Notes: generated by a model from the letters alone, not told the origin. A DNA stretch of 64,000 bases from Streptomyces gelaticus (GCF_014649535.1 NZ_BMTF01000004.1:176900-240899), one strand, 5' to 3'. Shown: positions 44,223-53,939, counted from the stretch's first letter. Numbers and translations are program-made.

Positions 44223-45803
44223 TCAGGCGGCGGCCAGCTCCTTGCGGGCCGCGCGGCGCACCGTCGCGAGCGCCGGGTCGAGCGCGGGAACGGCCGCCAG
44301 GAGCTGCTTGGTGTACGGATCGCGGGGGTTCCCGTACACCTCGTCCACCCCGCCCTCCTCGACGATCCGGCCCCGGCGCATGACGGCGACCCGGTCGCTG
44401 ACCTGCCGTACGACGGCGAGGTCGTGCGCGATGAAGACCAGGGCGAGCCCCAGCTCCCGCTGGAGCTCCGCGAGCAGGGCGGTCACCTGGGCCTGGGTCG
44501 TCACGTCGAGCGCGGAGACGGCCTCGTCGCAGACGATCAGCTCCGGCTCGGCGGCCAGCGCGCGGGCGATCCCGACACGCTGGCGCTGTCCGCCGCTGAA
44601 CTCGTGCGGATAGCGGTCGTAGCTCTCCGGGGCGAGGCCGACGCGGGTCAGCAGATCCCGTACCCGCGTCCTGATCACCGCCTCGTCGCGCTCCCCCGAG
44701 GCACGCAGCGGGTCGGCGACCGACTCGCCGATCGAGCGGCGCGGGTTGAGCGAGGAGACGGGGTCCTGGAAGACCATCTGGACCCGGGCGTCGCGGGTGA
44801 GCCGGCCCGAGGTGGGTTCCAGCAGCCCGACGAGCATCCGCCCGAGGGTGGTCTTGCCGCTGCCGCTCTCACCGACGATGCCCAGGGTCTCGCCGCGCCG
44901 CACGGTGAGCGAGACCCCGTCGACGGCGGCCTGCGCGCTCTTCCCCCTGCCGAACACCTGCCGCACACCGTCGGCTTCGACGAGCACCTCGCCGTCGCCC
45001 GCCGGCTTCGCGCCCGAGGAGATCCGCTGCTCCGTCACCCGCGGCACCGCCGCCAGCAGCGCCCGCGTGTACGGCTCGCGCGGGGCCACGAGCACCTCGC
45101 CCACCGGCCCCCGCTCCACCGCCCGCCCCGACTGCATGACCAGCACCTCGTCGACCGACTCCGCCGCCACGCCCACGTCGTGCGTGACCAGCAGCAGCCC
45201 CATGCCCGTCTCGCGGCGCAGATCGTGCAGCAGGTCCAGGATCTGGGCCTGGACGGTGACGTCCAGGGCGGTCGTCGGCTCGTCGGCGATGAGCAGCTGG
45301 GGCTCGCAGGCCAGAGCCATCGCGATCAGCGCCCGCTGCCGCATCCCGCCGGAGAACTCGTGCGGCCGCGACCGGGAACGCCGTACCGCGTCGGGGATCC
45401 CGACCCGGTCCAGCACCTCCACCGCCCGAGCCCGCGCCGCCCGGCGGGAGCCCCGGTGGTGGACCCGGTACACCTCGGCGATCTGGTCGCCCACCGCGTA
45501 GTACGGGTCCAGCGAGGACAGCGGGTCCTGGAAGACCATCGCGGCCTTCGCACCGCGCAGGGCCCGCAGTTCCGCGTCGTCCGCGGCCGTCACGTCCACC
45601 CCGGCGACCTGGATCGAGCCGCCGACCTTCGCACCGGTCCCCCGGTGCAGTCCGAGCAGGGCGTACGCCGAGGCGCTCTTGCCGGAGCCGGACTCCCCGA
45701 CCACGCCCAGCGCGCCGCCGGCCTCCAGCGAGAACGACAGCCCGTCCACGGCTCGTACGTCGCCGAACGAGATCGAGAGATCCGAGACTTCGACCAGGCT
45801 CAT
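44223..45803 (-). CDS. Dual ATP-binding subunit of peptide/nickel-family ABC importer
   Basis: A 526-residue protein with two complete ABC domains in one chain, corresponding to DppD plus DppF. Walker A sites are GESGSGKS and GESGSGKT, signatures FSGGMRQR and FSGGQRQR, and Walker [13 protein letters not shown] and [12 protein letters not shown]. Both halves end with the peptide-family [20 protein letters not shown] motif. It energises import by the adjacent permeases. The start overlaps the upstream permease stop by four bases. It is the last gene of the operon. Confidence 0.94.
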   Translation of the reverse strand: MSLVEVSDLSISFGDVRAVDGLSFSLEAGGALGVVGESGSGKSASAYALLGLHRGTGAKVGGSIQVAGVDVTAADDAELRALRGAKAAMVFQDPLSSLDPYYAVGDQIAEVYRVHHRGSRRAARARAVEVLDRVGIPDAVRRSRSRPHEFSGGMRQRALIAMALACEPQLLIADEPTTALDVTVQAQILDLLHDLRRETGMGLLLVTHDVGVAAESVDEVLVMQSGRAVERGPVGEVLVAPREPYTRALLAAVPRVTEQRISSGAKPAGDGEVLVEADGVRQVFGRGKSAQAAVDGVSLTVRRGETLGIVGESGSGKTTLGRMLVGLLEPTSGRLTRDARVQMVFQDPVSSLNPRRSIGESVADPLRASGERDEAVIRTRVRDLLTRVGLAPESYDRYPHEFSGGQRQRVGIARALAAEPELIVCDEAVSALDVTTQAQVTALLAELQRELGLALVFIAHDLAVVRQVSDRVAVMRRGRIVEEGGVDEVYGNPRDPYTKQLLAAVPALDPALATVRRAARKELAAA

Positions 45804-46789
45804 GCCAGCACCACCCGTCGGTCGGCCATCGCCTGGAGGATGTCGGCGACGGCATTGGCGAGGACGACGAAGAATCCGGTGACGAGCACCAGACCGACGA
45901 CCACCGGAAGGTCCACGTGCTTCACGGCGTCGACGAGTTCACGGCCGACCCCCGGAATCCCGAAGAGCGACTCGGTGAGGACGGCGCCGCCGAACATCGA
46001 GCCGATGTCCAGCGCGCCGAGCGCGATCACCGGCGCCAGCGCACCGCGCAGCGCGTGCCGTCCCACGAGCGCCCGTTCGCCGACCCCGTACGCCCTGAAG
46101 GTGCGCACATGGTCCTCGGCCAGGGTCTCCAGCATCGAGGCCCGGGTCATCCGGGCGTACGGCGCCGCGGACACCAGGGCCAGCGAGATCCAGGGCAGCA
46201 GCAGGTTCCAGGCCCACTGCTCCGGGTCCTCGGTGAGCGGTACGTAGTCCGGGAACGGCAGGATCTGGAGCGCCGTGACCAGGATGATGATCAGCAGCAG
46301 TCCGATCACGAAGACCGGTGTCGCCATGCCGGCCAGGGTGATCCAGGTGAGCACGCGCTCGGTCAGCCGGCCGCGCCGCCACACCGAGAGCAGCCCGGTG
46401 CCGACCCCGAGCAGCATCCACAGCACGAAGGCGCCCAGCGCGAGCGAGGCGGTGGCCGGGAGCTTGGCCAGGATCAGCTCGGTGACCTGCTGGTCGCTCT
46501 GGTACGAGAGCCCCAGGCAGGGCGCCTGGCAGTGCAGCACCCCGGTCCCGGTCGAGTAGTCGTGGCCGGCGAAGAGCCCCTGGAGGAAGTGCGCGTACTG
46601 CAGGTACAACGGGTCGCCCAGGTGCAGCTGTTCGCTGACCTGCGCCACCTGCGCGGGCGAGCAGCGCGGACCGCAGGCGATCTGCGCGACGTCGCCGGGG
46701 GCGACGTAGAAGGCGGCGTAGACGACGACGCTGAGGGCGAGCAGCACGAAGACCGCCCCGCCGAGGCGTCTGAGCAGGAACCACTTCAC
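45800..46789 (-). CDS. ABC importer permease (DppB type)
   Basis: A 329-residue inner-membrane permease with six helices. The N-terminal helix WFLLRRLGGAVFVLLALSVV and the AYGVGERALVGRHALRGALAP loop are typical of the DppB subfamily. The large loop after helix 1 contains two CGP/CLG cysteine segments. It overlaps the genes on both sides by four bases, so the complex is made stoichiometrically. Confidence 0.93.
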   Translation of the reverse strand: MKWFLLRRLGGAVFVLLALSVVVYAAFYVAPGDVAQIACGPRCSPAQVAQVSEQLHLGDPLYLQYAHFLQGLFAGHDYSTGTGVLHCQAPCLGLSYQSDQQVTELILAKLPATASLALGAFVLWMLLGVGTGLLSVWRRGRLTERVLTWITLAGMATPVFVIGLLLIIILVTALQILPFPDYVPLTEDPEQWAWNLLLPWISLALVSAAPYARMTRASMLETLAEDHVRTFRAYGVGERALVGRHALRGALAPVIALGALDIGSMFGGAVLTESLFGIPGVGRELVDAVKHVDLPVVVGLVLVTGFFVVLANAVADILQAMADRRVVLA

Positions 46790-47769
46790 GCGTCGGCCTC
46801 CTTCTTCCGGCCGGTGCCGATCCGCAGCCGGGACTCGGCGCGCGGGTCGAGTGCGGTGCGTACGCCCTCGCCGAGGACGGTCAGCGCCAGCACGGTGACG
46901 AAGAGGAGCAGCGCCGGGATCAGCAGATAGGTGGGCGCCGCCTGGTACCAGGTGTCGGCGTCGCTGAGCATCTGCCCCCAGGACGGTGTGGGCGGCTTGA
47001 TGCCCACACCGAGGAAGGACAGGGCCGCCTCGACGACGATGTTCGACGGGAAGAGCAGCACCGCGTAGGTGATGACGGGCGCGGCCAGCGCCGGGAGCAG
47101 TTCGCGCCGGGCGATCTGCCAGGAGCCCCAGCCGCTGAGCCGGGCGGCGGCGACGTGGTCGCGCGATTTCAGCGAGAGCGTCTGGGCGCGCACGATCTTC
47201 GAGATCCCGGACCAGCCGACCAGGCCGATGATCACTGCGATCAGGACCGGGCGGGGGAAGCTCGCGGGTACGACGGCGAGCGCGCCGAGCGCGATCACCA
47301 TGACGGGCAGCGCGACCACGACATCGGTGACCCGGCTGAGCGCCTGGTCGACGAAGCGGTTGCCGAGCCCGGCCGCGAGCCCGATGCCGACGCCGATGAG
47401 CACCTGGAGCAGGGTGGCGGCGAGCGCGACGCCGAGCGAGACCCGCGCGCCGTGGACGACACGGGCGAACAGGTCGCGTCCGGTGAGCGGTTCGACGCCG
47501 AGCCAGTGGTCGGCGCCGATCCCGCCGAAGGAGCCGATCGGCACCCCGCCGGTGGCGGAGTCGACGAGGTCGGGGTGGTACGTGGTGGGGTCCTGGCCCT
47601 CGATGCCCGCGAGCAGCGGTGCGGCGAGGGCGACCAGGACCAGCAGGGCGACGACCGCGGCCGCCACGAGGGCCGCGCGCCGGGCGCGCAGCCGCCGCCA
47701 GAACGGACCGGCCCCGGAGGCGGGGGCCGGCGCGGTCCCCGCCTCCTCGGCCAGAAGTGCTTCTGCCAT
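46786..47769 (-). CDS. ABC importer permease (DppC type)
   Basis: A 327-residue permease with a long cytoplasmic N-terminus (about 30 residues), then six helices, with the EAA-type loop AARLSGWGSWQIARRELLPAL and FLGVGIKPPTPSWGQML characteristic of DppC. It is the second gene of the operon, two bases after the binding-protein stop, and overlaps the next permease by four bases. Confidence 0.93.
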   Translation of the reverse strand: MAEALLAEEAGTAPAPASGAGPFWRRLRARRAALVAAAVVALLVLVALAAPLLAGIEGQDPTTYHPDLVDSATGGVPIGSFGGIGADHWLGVEPLTGRDLFARVVHGARVSLGVALAATLLQVLIGVGIGLAAGLGNRFVDQALSRVTDVVVALPVMVIALGALAVVPASFPRPVLIAVIIGLVGWSGISKIVRAQTLSLKSRDHVAAARLSGWGSWQIARRELLPALAAPVITYAVLLFPSNIVVEAALSFLGVGIKPPTPSWGQMLSDADTWYQAAPTYLLIPALLLFVTVLALTVLGEGVRTALDPRAESRLRIGTGRKKEADA

Positions 47770-47771
47770 GA

Positions 47772-49496
47772 CTACTTGACCGCGACCTGCGAGATGTCGA
47801 GCACGCCGGTCCAGTCGCTGATCACGACGTTCTTGACGGCCTCGCCGTACAGACGCTTGTAGACCGGGTGGAACAGCGGCACGGTCAGCGCCTGCTCACC
47901 GACCTGCTTGTCGAGCGCCCCCCAGCGCTTCGCGGCGGCGTCCAGGTCGGTCAGCTTGTTGATCTCGTCGATCTCCTTGTTGACCGCGGGGTCGTTCAGC
48001 TGGCCGGAGTTGAAGTTGTAGCCGGACCTGACGATCTGGCGCCCGTCGAAGATCGGTGCGAAGAACGGGCCGCCGGAGGGCCAGTCGGCGCCCCAGCCGC
48101 CGAGGAAGAAGCCGGGCTCGCTCTTCACGTCGTAGACCGTGTCGGAGTAGTCGTTACCCTCAAGGCCCTGGAGCTTGACGGTGATTCCGGCCTTCTTCAG
48201 CGCCTCCTGGAGCGCGGTCGCGATCTCCGGGCTGGTGGCGAAGTCCTTGTCGTTGGAGTGTGTGAGGGTGACGGTCAGCCCCTTGGGGTAACCGGCCTCC
48301 TTCAGCAGTTCCCTGGCCTTGGCCGGGTCGCCGTTCTTCCCGGCCGGGAAGTGGTCGTACGGCGTGTAGCCGAAGGCCGCCTGGTCGGGCAGGAAGGTGG
48401 TGGCGGGCTCGGCGAGCGAGGAGCCGCCGGCCGCGTTGACCACGGAGGAGCGGTCGACGGCGTACGAGATCGCCTGACGCACCTTCGGGTTGTCGAACGG
48501 CTTCACCTTCGGGTTGAAGGCGATGTAGTTGGTGTAGCCGAAGTGGCCGGTGCCGACGCGGTCGGCGAGCTTCTTGTCGCCGGTGACCTTGGCGAGTTCG
48601 GCCGGGCCCAGGTTGGTGTCGGTGGTGACGGCGGTGGCGTCGGCTCCCTGCGACGCGGACAGCCGCTGGTTGATGACGGCCGAGTCGAGCCCGGAGCGCA
48701 CATCGATCCGGTCGGGGTAGGCCTTGCGCTCCTCGTCGGTCGCCGCCGACCAGTGCGGGTTGCGCTCCAGGATCAGGCGCTCGCCGTCGCCCTCGTTCTT
48801 GACGACCTTGTACGGGCCCGAGGAGACCGGGTGCTCCTCGTACTTGGTGCCCGTGTCCTTGGCCTTGGGCACCGGGGTGGTCTGGGTCTGCGTGGCCAGG
48901 AAGGGGAATTCGCCCTCCGGCTTGTCGAGGTGGAAGACGATCGTCTTCGCGTCGGGCGTCTCGATGGAGTCGAGGCCCTTCTTGTCCTTGTACGGGCCCT
49001 GGTAGTCGGCGCCACCGATCAGCCAGTCGCGCAGATAGGGCGCACCGCCGGAGAGTTCGGCGGCGAAGGAGCGCTCGATGCCGTACTTGATGTCGGCACT
49101 GGTGATCGCGGTGCCGTCCTCGTACTTCAGGCCGTCCTTGAGGGTGTACGTCCACACGGTGGCGTTCTTGCTGGGCGTGCCCAGGTCGGTCGCCAGGTCG
49201 GGTACGACCTTCGCGCCGGCGGCGCCGTCCTCGCGGTTGCGGGTGGTGAGCGTGCGGAAGACCAGGGACGGGACGTTGCCGCCGCCGGAGGTGTAGAGCC
49301 GCGCGGGGTCGAAGTCCTCCTGCGGCTTGCTGTTGAGGACGGTGAGCGTGCCGCCCTTCTCCGGCTTGCCCGCCGCGCCGGAGCCGCTGCCGCCGCCCCT
49401 GTTGTCCTCGGGCCCGCAGGCCGCGGCACCCGCGGCCACGACGAGTACTGCGGTGGCCGCTGCCACGCGGCGCGATATGACGGACGGTTGACGCAT
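47772..49496 (-). CDS. Extracellular solute-binding lipoprotein (family 5)
   Basis: A 574-residue SBP_bac_5 protein with a lipoprotein signal (AAGAAAC lipobox near residue 27) and a Gly/Ser linker. The core has the LDPYY-free pattern of peptide binders: TYTLKDGLKYEDGTAITSAD, YAVDRSSVV and PFFAPIFDGRQ. The ligand cannot be told from sequence; the Cys-Cys leader peptide upstream hints at a sulfur compound. GAGAGG precedes ATG 49496. It is the first structural gene of the operon. Confidence 0.92.
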   Translation of the reverse strand: MRQPSVISRRVAAATAVLVVAAGAAACGPEDNRGGGSGSGAAGKPEKGGTLTVLNSKPQEDFDPARLYTSGGGNVPSLVFRTLTTRNREDGAAGAKVVPDLATDLGTPSKNATVWTYTLKDGLKYEDGTAITSADIKYGIERSFAAELSGGAPYLRDWLIGGADYQGPYKDKKGLDSIETPDAKTIVFHLDKPEGEFPFLATQTQTTPVPKAKDTGTKYEEHPVSSGPYKVVKNEGDGERLILERNPHWSAATDEERKAYPDRIDVRSGLDSAVINQRLSASQGADATAVTTDTNLGPAELAKVTGDKKLADRVGTGHFGYTNYIAFNPKVKPFDNPKVRQAISYAVDRSSVVNAAGGSSLAEPATTFLPDQAAFGYTPYDHFPAGKNGDPAKARELLKEAGYPKGLTVTLTHSNDKDFATSPEIATALQEALKKAGITVKLQGLEGNDYSDTVYDVKSEPGFFLGGWGADWPSGGPFFAPIFDGRQIVRSGYNFNSGQLNDPAVNKEIDEINKLTDLDAAAKRWGALDKQVGEQALTVPLFHPVYKRLYGEAVKNVVISDWTGVLDISQVAVK

Positions 49497-49723
49497 CGGA
49501 AAGTGACCTCTCGGGTGTACTGCCTGGGGAAACGAACGGAAGGAATTCCGCGCGGGCAGCGGCGAGAGCGAGTGCACACAGCCGGTCGACGAGTGGAAGA
49601 AGCCGACCGGAAACACCGAACTGCCGCGCCTGCGGGCAAAGGACGGCCGGACGCGGCGGTCATGCGTGGCGGCCTCGGCCCGTCAGGGCTCGGACCGCGG
49701 GCGGACGCGCGCTCGGGCAGGCG

Positions 49724-49819
49724 TCAGCAACAGTCGATGTCGGCGACACTGTGCCCGGTCACACCGATGAGCGCCAGCTCTATGACTGCGCGATCGGGGA
49801 GGACGGGGCCGTGTGACAT
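49724..49819 (-). CDS. Cys-Cys leader peptide upstream of the ABC importer
   Basis: A 31-residue ORF (ATG 49819, TGA 49724) begins MSHGPVLPDRAV and ends ADIDCC, the two Cys codons directly before the stop. It lies 228 bp upstream of the binding-protein gene on the same strand. Its A is seven nt from a near-consensus -10, so the mRNA is probably leaderless. The layout matches actinobacterial leader peptides that sense cysteine through ribosome stalling at Cys codons. I see no clear intrinsic terminator between it and the operon, so control could be Rho-dependent or translational. Confidence 0.75.
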   Translation of the reverse strand: MSHGPVLPDRAVIELALIGVTGHSVADIDCC

Positions 49820-49826
49820 GCCGAGA

Positions 49827-49855
49827 AATATGGATCAAGGCCCAGGGGATGTCAA
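49827..49855 (-). promoter_or_regulatory. Near-consensus principal-sigma promoter of the leader peptide
   Basis: On the minus strand TTGACA (49850-49855) and CATATT (49827-49832) are separated by 17 bp, a near-perfect housekeeping promoter and the best I found in the window. The predicted start falls on or beside the A of the leader ATG (49819). Confidence 0.8.
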
Positions 49856-49987
49856 CGCGAATTGAGACAGTGGTCTCACCATTCGGACGCCGTGTGGGCA
49901 GGTGTACACCCCTTCCGCATACGGCCACGGGGCCCGGCATACCGAAGGGGCGGGCCCGTCACATCCGTGGGCCCACCCCTTCCCGAC

Positions 49988-51265
49988 TCAACTGCGTGGA
50001 TATGCCCAGGCGTTGGGCCTGCACTTGATTCCGTCGATGTCCAGGGACTTGGTCTGCTGCTGCATCACCGGGGCGAGGGCTCCGGGCGTGCGGCAACTCA
50101 CATGGTTGTGACCCAGCCGGTGACCGACCTCATGGTTGATCAGCATCTGGCGGTAGGCGAAGAGTCTGTCCGGACCGAAGGTCGACGAGCCCTGGGCCCA
50201 GCGGTAGGCGTTGATCATCACGCGCTCGGTCGCCGCGGAGTCGCAACTGACGTTGTCCACCGTCGTGTCCAGGTCGGACTTCATGCACCATTCGCCGGTG
50301 GTCCCGGGGCTGGCCAGGGTGATCACGAAATCGGGGTCGTCGGTGGAGACCCGTTCGAACGTCATGGCCCCGTCGTGCGCCCAGCTGCGGTCGTCGTTGA
50401 GCGTCTCCTGGACGGCCCTGGCGAAGAGCGCGGCGTCGAGGCCGAGGCCCTTCTCCACATCGATCCGGTAGCGGTACTTGTGCCCCCGGCCCGGGGCCTT
50501 CGCCGTCCCCGGAACCGCCTCGAACTTCCCGGACGCCTTCAGGTCCGGGGCGAGCGGATAGGCCTTGGCCATCTTCTGGGCGTACGAGAGCGGCTTGGCC
50601 CGCACCGGCTCCGGGGCCGGCCGGTCGTCCGAGCGGGAGGCGCCGTCGGGGCCGCGCCGGTCGACGCCCGAGGGCTGTGCGGCGGTGGTCCCGCCGCCGT
50701 TGTCCTGGGTGACCTGCCCGGCCACCACCACCGCGAGCACGGTGGTCACCGCGGCGGCCGCGATCCCGGTGAAGGTACGCCCCCTGGCGCCCTTGCCCGG
50801 CGCCGGGGCGTCGCCGCCGGGCGACCGCTCGTCCCGCTCGCCGGCCGGGGCGTGCGGATCGGCGGAGCGGGTCGGCGGGACGGAAGACCCGCGCGGTGCG
50901 GGCGGTGTGTCGAAGGCCTCGACGAACTCGCGCCGCGGTCCCGGTATCAGCGGCCGGGTTCCGGGCGGCTGCTGCCGGGGCGCCGCCTGCGGCCGCGCTC
51001 CGGGCCGGTGGTCGTCGGCCCGCAAGCGCGGCTGGGGGCCCGTCCCCCAGCCGCCGCCGGGTTCGTGCTGTTCGGGATGGCCGCCGCGGACGTGTCCGGC
51101 CTGCTGGAAGGGGGTGTGCCCGTCGGCGTCGGCCGGTGTGTCCGCCGGCCTCCGGCGCCGCCCGGTGCCCGGCCGGGCGGCCGCGCGATCGCCGCCCGCG
51201 TCCGCGGCGGCGGCCTCGATGCCGGGCCCCGAGGGTTCGGGGCCCTTTCGACTATGTCGTCCCAC
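49988..51265 (-). CDS. DUF3152 membrane-anchored metalloprotease-like protein
   Basis: A 425-residue protein. About 150 residues of disordered Pro/Arg/Gly-rich cytoplasmic sequence precede one membrane helix (TGIAAAAVTTVLAVVVAGQV, about 165-185). An extracellular DUF3152 domain (about 235-425) carries HEVGHRLGHNH, a metzincin-like HExxHxxxxxH zinc site, and three conserved Cys. The substrate is unknown. GTG 51265 lies nine bp after the upstream hydrolase stop, so the two are probably co-transcribed. The M. tuberculosis relative Rv3207c also neighbours moeZ and a TetR gene. Confidence 0.88.
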   Translation of the reverse strand: MGRHSRKGPEPSGPGIEAAAADAGGDRAAARPGTGRRRRPADTPADADGHTPFQQAGHVRGGHPEQHEPGGGWGTGPQPRLRADDHRPGARPQAAPRQQPPGTRPLIPGPRREFVEAFDTPPAPRGSSVPPTRSADPHAPAGERDERSPGGDAPAPGKGARGRTFTGIAAAAVTTVLAVVVAGQVTQDNGGGTTAAQPSGVDRRGPDGASRSDDRPAPEPVRAKPLSYAQKMAKAYPLAPDLKASGKFEAVPGTAKAPGRGHKYRYRIDVEKGLGLDAALFARAVQETLNDDRSWAHDGAMTFERVSTDDPDFVITLASPGTTGEWCMKSDLDTTVDNVSCDSAATERVMINAYRWAQGSSTFGPDRLFAYRQMLINHEVGHRLGHNHVSCRTPGALAPVMQQQTKSLDIDGIKCRPNAWAYPRS

Positions 51266-51273
51266 GCCCCGGA

Positions 51274-52239
51274 TCAGCTCCCGCCGCGTTCGTCGAGCAG
51301 TTCCCGGAAGGCCTGGGCGACCGCCTCCGGGTACTCCATCATCGCCACGTGCCCCGCGTCGGGCAGGGTCAGCAGCCGTGAATCACGGAAGGCCGCGGAC
51401 GCCTTGCGCGCCATCCGGTACGAGACGAGCTGGTCCCGTCCGCCGTACACGAGCTGGGTCGGTGCGAGCACCCGCTCGGCCTGGCGCCACAGTCCGTGCT
51501 GCCCGCCGAGCGTGTACGCATCGACAATGCCACGTGCCGAGCGCGCCATCGCGTCCCAGAAGTAAGGCAGCCCCGTCCGGCGCTCCATTTCGGCCACCGC
51601 TTCGCGGAAGCCCGCCTCGGAGACGCGCCCCGGATCGCCGTAGCAGAGCGCCATCACGCCGCGGGTGCGGTCCTCCGCGGACCAGTCCCTGGTCATCCGG
51701 GCGAACAGGCCGGCGACGCCGGGCACGGCGAGCAGCCCCGTGGGCAGCGCGGACCGCTGCACCCGGATCTCGGGGAGCGCGGGCGAGACGAGGGTGAGGG
51801 TGCGCACCAGATCGGGGCGGACCGCGGCGACCCGGGTGGCCACGGCCCCGCCGAGCGAATTGCCGAACAGGTGCACCGGCCCGCGCTCCTCGGCGTCGAG
51901 GAACCGGATCACGGCGCGGGCGTGCCCGGTGACCGAGTAATTCCCGTCGTCCGGCGGCGGCGAGTCACCGAAGCCGGGCAGATCCACCGCCTCGCCGTCC
52001 ACCACGTCCTGGAGCAGCGGCGTCAGCGCCGACCAGTTCTGCGAGGAGCCACCGAGCCCGTGCACGAAGAGCGCGGGCGGCAGCCCGGTCCGCTCCGGCG
52101 GCCGGGAGCGGACGGTCAGCGTCAGACCGGGCAGAGCCACGGCGCGCAGCTCCTCCCCCTCCGCGACCCGGACGGCGCTCACCGCCGGGGACGCCGCGGC
52201 GGCGACGGCACGGACTCCCGGCAGCTCGGTCGAAGACAT
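51274..52239 (-). CDS. Alpha/beta hydrolase
   Basis: A 321-residue cytoplasmic alpha/beta hydrolase with oxyanion loop VHGLGGSSQNW, nucleophile elbow GNSLGGAVA and catalytic His in LPDAGHVAMME. It resembles haloperoxidase/epoxide-hydrolase-like esterases; the substrate is unknown. TAACAT lies six nt before the ATG and no Shine-Dalgarno is present, consistent with a leaderless transcript. The DUF3152 gene follows. Confidence 0.9.
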   Translation of the reverse strand: MSSTELPGVRAVAAAASPAVSAVRVAEGEELRAVALPGLTLTVRSRPPERTGLPPALFVHGLGGSSQNWSALTPLLQDVVDGEAVDLPGFGDSPPPDDGNYSVTGHARAVIRFLDAEERGPVHLFGNSLGGAVATRVAAVRPDLVRTLTLVSPALPEIRVQRSALPTGLLAVPGVAGLFARMTRDWSAEDRTRGVMALCYGDPGRVSEAGFREAVAEMERRTGLPYFWDAMARSARGIVDAYTLGGQHGLWRQAERVLAPTQLVYGGRDQLVSYRMARKASAAFRDSRLLTLPDAGHVAMMEYPEAVAQAFRELLDERGGS

Positions 52240-52349
52240 GCGGCAATGTTACGAGACGATCACACCCCGATTCATGTGTTCGCGGTCACAGACCGCGTAG
52301 CGGCCTGCGGAGCCAGCTCCTACGCTCGGAGGCAAGGAAGGGAGTCACC

Positions 52350-52565
52350 ATGACGGTCGACCCCAGTGACCCGGAGACCTTCGAGGACATCCAGCCGGAC
52401 GAACCGGACCAGGAGACGCCCCGGGCGGACGCCGCCGAACAGCGGGCCGATCTCCAGCAGCGGCACGACGAACCGCTCACGGACATCGACCGGGACGCCG
52501 CCAACGAGGCCGACGCGGCGGAACAGGCCCGCGTCGTGACACAGGATGAGGACGATTACCGCTGA
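52350..52565 (+). CDS. Small acidic hypothetical protein
   Basis: A 71-residue, highly acidic protein (Asp/Glu/Gln/Ala-rich) with no hydrophobic core, probably disordered. AGGAAGGGAG precedes the ATG with good spacing. Similar small acidic proteins are common in Streptomyces; the function is unknown. It lies upstream of the TetR gene on the same strand. Confidence 0.75.
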   Translation: MTVDPSDPETFEDIQPDEPDQETPRADAAEQRADLQQRHDEPLTDIDRDAANEADAAEQARVVTQDEDDYR

Positions 52566-52733
52566 TACAAACCGTTTTGTCCCGGCGGCCGAGGAATCTG
52601 TGGGTACCGCAGCCGTCCGGTCCATGAAATTCTGCGTCCGCGCCGCGCACGCCCGGGTTACCCAAAAGTACGATGGCTGTGCGGCGCAGCGTGCACGGAA
52701 AAGCTGTGTCCGATCACAAATTTGGGAGGCGGC

Positions 52734-53375
52734 GTGACAGCCATCGAGCAGACCGAGGCGGCGCGCCCGCGGGGCACTCGCCTGCCTCGCCGCGCCCGAC
52801 GCAATCAACTGCTGGGCGCCGCGCAGGAAGTCTTTGTGGCGCAGGGCTACCACTCCGCCGCGATGGACGACATCGCCGAGCGGGCCGGGGTCAGCAAGCC
52901 GGTGCTCTACCAGCACTTCCCGGGAAAGCTGGAGCTCTACCTGGCCCTTCTCGACCAGCACTGCGAGTCGCTTCTCCAGGCGGTCCGTACGGCCCTGGCC
53001 TCGACCACCGACAACAAGCTCCGGGTCGCCGCGACGATGGACGCCTACTTCGCGTACGTCGAGGACGAGGGCGGCGCCTTCCGGCTGGTCTTCGAGTCCG
53101 ACCTGACCAACGAGCCCGCGGTGCGCGAGCGCGTCGACCGGGTGTCGTTGCAGTGCGCGGAGGCGATCTCCGACGTCATCGCCGGTGACACGGGACTGTC
53201 CAAGGACGAGTCCATGCTGCTCGCGGTCGGCCTGGGCGGGGTCTCCCAGGTGGTCGCCCGCTACTGGCTCTCCAGCCAGTCCGCCATTCCGCGGGACACC
53301 GCGGTCCAGTTGCTCACCTCGCTGGCCTGGCGGGGCATCGCGGGCTTCCCGCTGCACGGCATCGATCAGCACTGA
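52734..53375 (+). CDS. TetR family transcriptional regulator
   Basis: A 213-residue regulator. The N-terminal helix-turn-helix (about 20-65) reads LLGAAQEVFVAQGYHSAAMD and RAGVSKPVLYQHF; the helical C-terminal domain binds an unknown ligand. GTG 52734 follows GGGAGG by five nt. The Rv3208-like neighbourhood is conserved, with DUF3107 directly downstream. No obvious palindromic operator is visible in its upstream region. Confidence 0.92.
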   Translation: MTAIEQTEAARPRGTRLPRRARRNQLLGAAQEVFVAQGYHSAAMDDIAERAGVSKPVLYQHFPGKLELYLALLDQHCESLLQAVRTALASTTDNKLRVAATMDAYFAYVEDEGGAFRLVFESDLTNEPAVRERVDRVSLQCAEAISDVIAGDTGLSKDESMLLAVGLGGVSQVVARYWLSSQSAIPRDTAVQLLTSLAWRGIAGFPLHGIDQH

Positions 53376-53516
53376 CCGGTCCGCCCGGCGCGGCCGCCGC
53401 CCGTGTTCGCTGCGGGCGTTGCCCGCCGACCACTGACGGCTCCCCTCAGCGGGCTAATGTGTGCTGCGTACGGCGCGGCTCACCGCGCAGGGACTGACCG
53501 TCGGAGGGACATAGCC

Positions 53517-53744
53517 GTGGAGGTCAAGATCGGGGTGCAGCACACTCCCCGGGAGATCGTTCTGGAGAGCGGGCTTTCCGCCGAAGAGGTCGAGAGCACG
53601 GTCGCCGAGGCTCTCACCGGTAAGGCGGAGCTGCTCAGCCTCACGGACGACAAGGGCCGCAAGGTCCTGGTGCCGGCCGACCGGATCGCTTACGTGGAGA
53701 TCGGCGAGCCCACCGCGCGTCGTGTGGGGTTCGGCGCGCTGTAG
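53517..53744 (+). CDS. DUF3107 small protein
   Basis: A 75-residue protein beginning VEVKIGVQHTPREIVLES and ending VEIGEPTARRVGFG, the conserved actinobacterial DUF3107 family (Rv3208A/TB9.4-like). GGAGGG eight nt before GTG 53517 fixes the start. It follows tetR by 141 bp and is followed by a strong terminator. Its function is unknown. Confidence 0.93.
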   Translation: MEVKIGVQHTPREIVLESGLSAEEVESTVAEALTGKAELLSLTDDKGRKVLVPADRIAYVEIGEPTARRVGFGAL

Positions 53745-53767
53745 ACAGCACGCTCCGAGCGGTGACC

Positions 53768-53806
53768 GGCGGCGGCCCGGTGGGACCCCCCCACCGGGCC
53801 GCCGCC
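53768..53806 (+). terminator. Perfect 17-bp hairpin terminator after the DUF3107 gene
   Basis: 53768-53784 pairs perfectly with 53790-53806 around a five-C loop, followed by CGTTGCTGTT. It probably ends the tetR-DUF3107 transcript. Confidence 0.75.
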
Positions 53807-53939
53807 CGTTGCTGTTCAGGGTGGTTCCGGAGCGAAGCCGGTGCCGAGGAGGGTTGCGTTCCGCAACCGGCGGGTAGTACCGCTGATGACCGATTCAGGT
53901 CAGGCCCTAACCGCCCCGCAACTCGCGAGGTGATCATCT

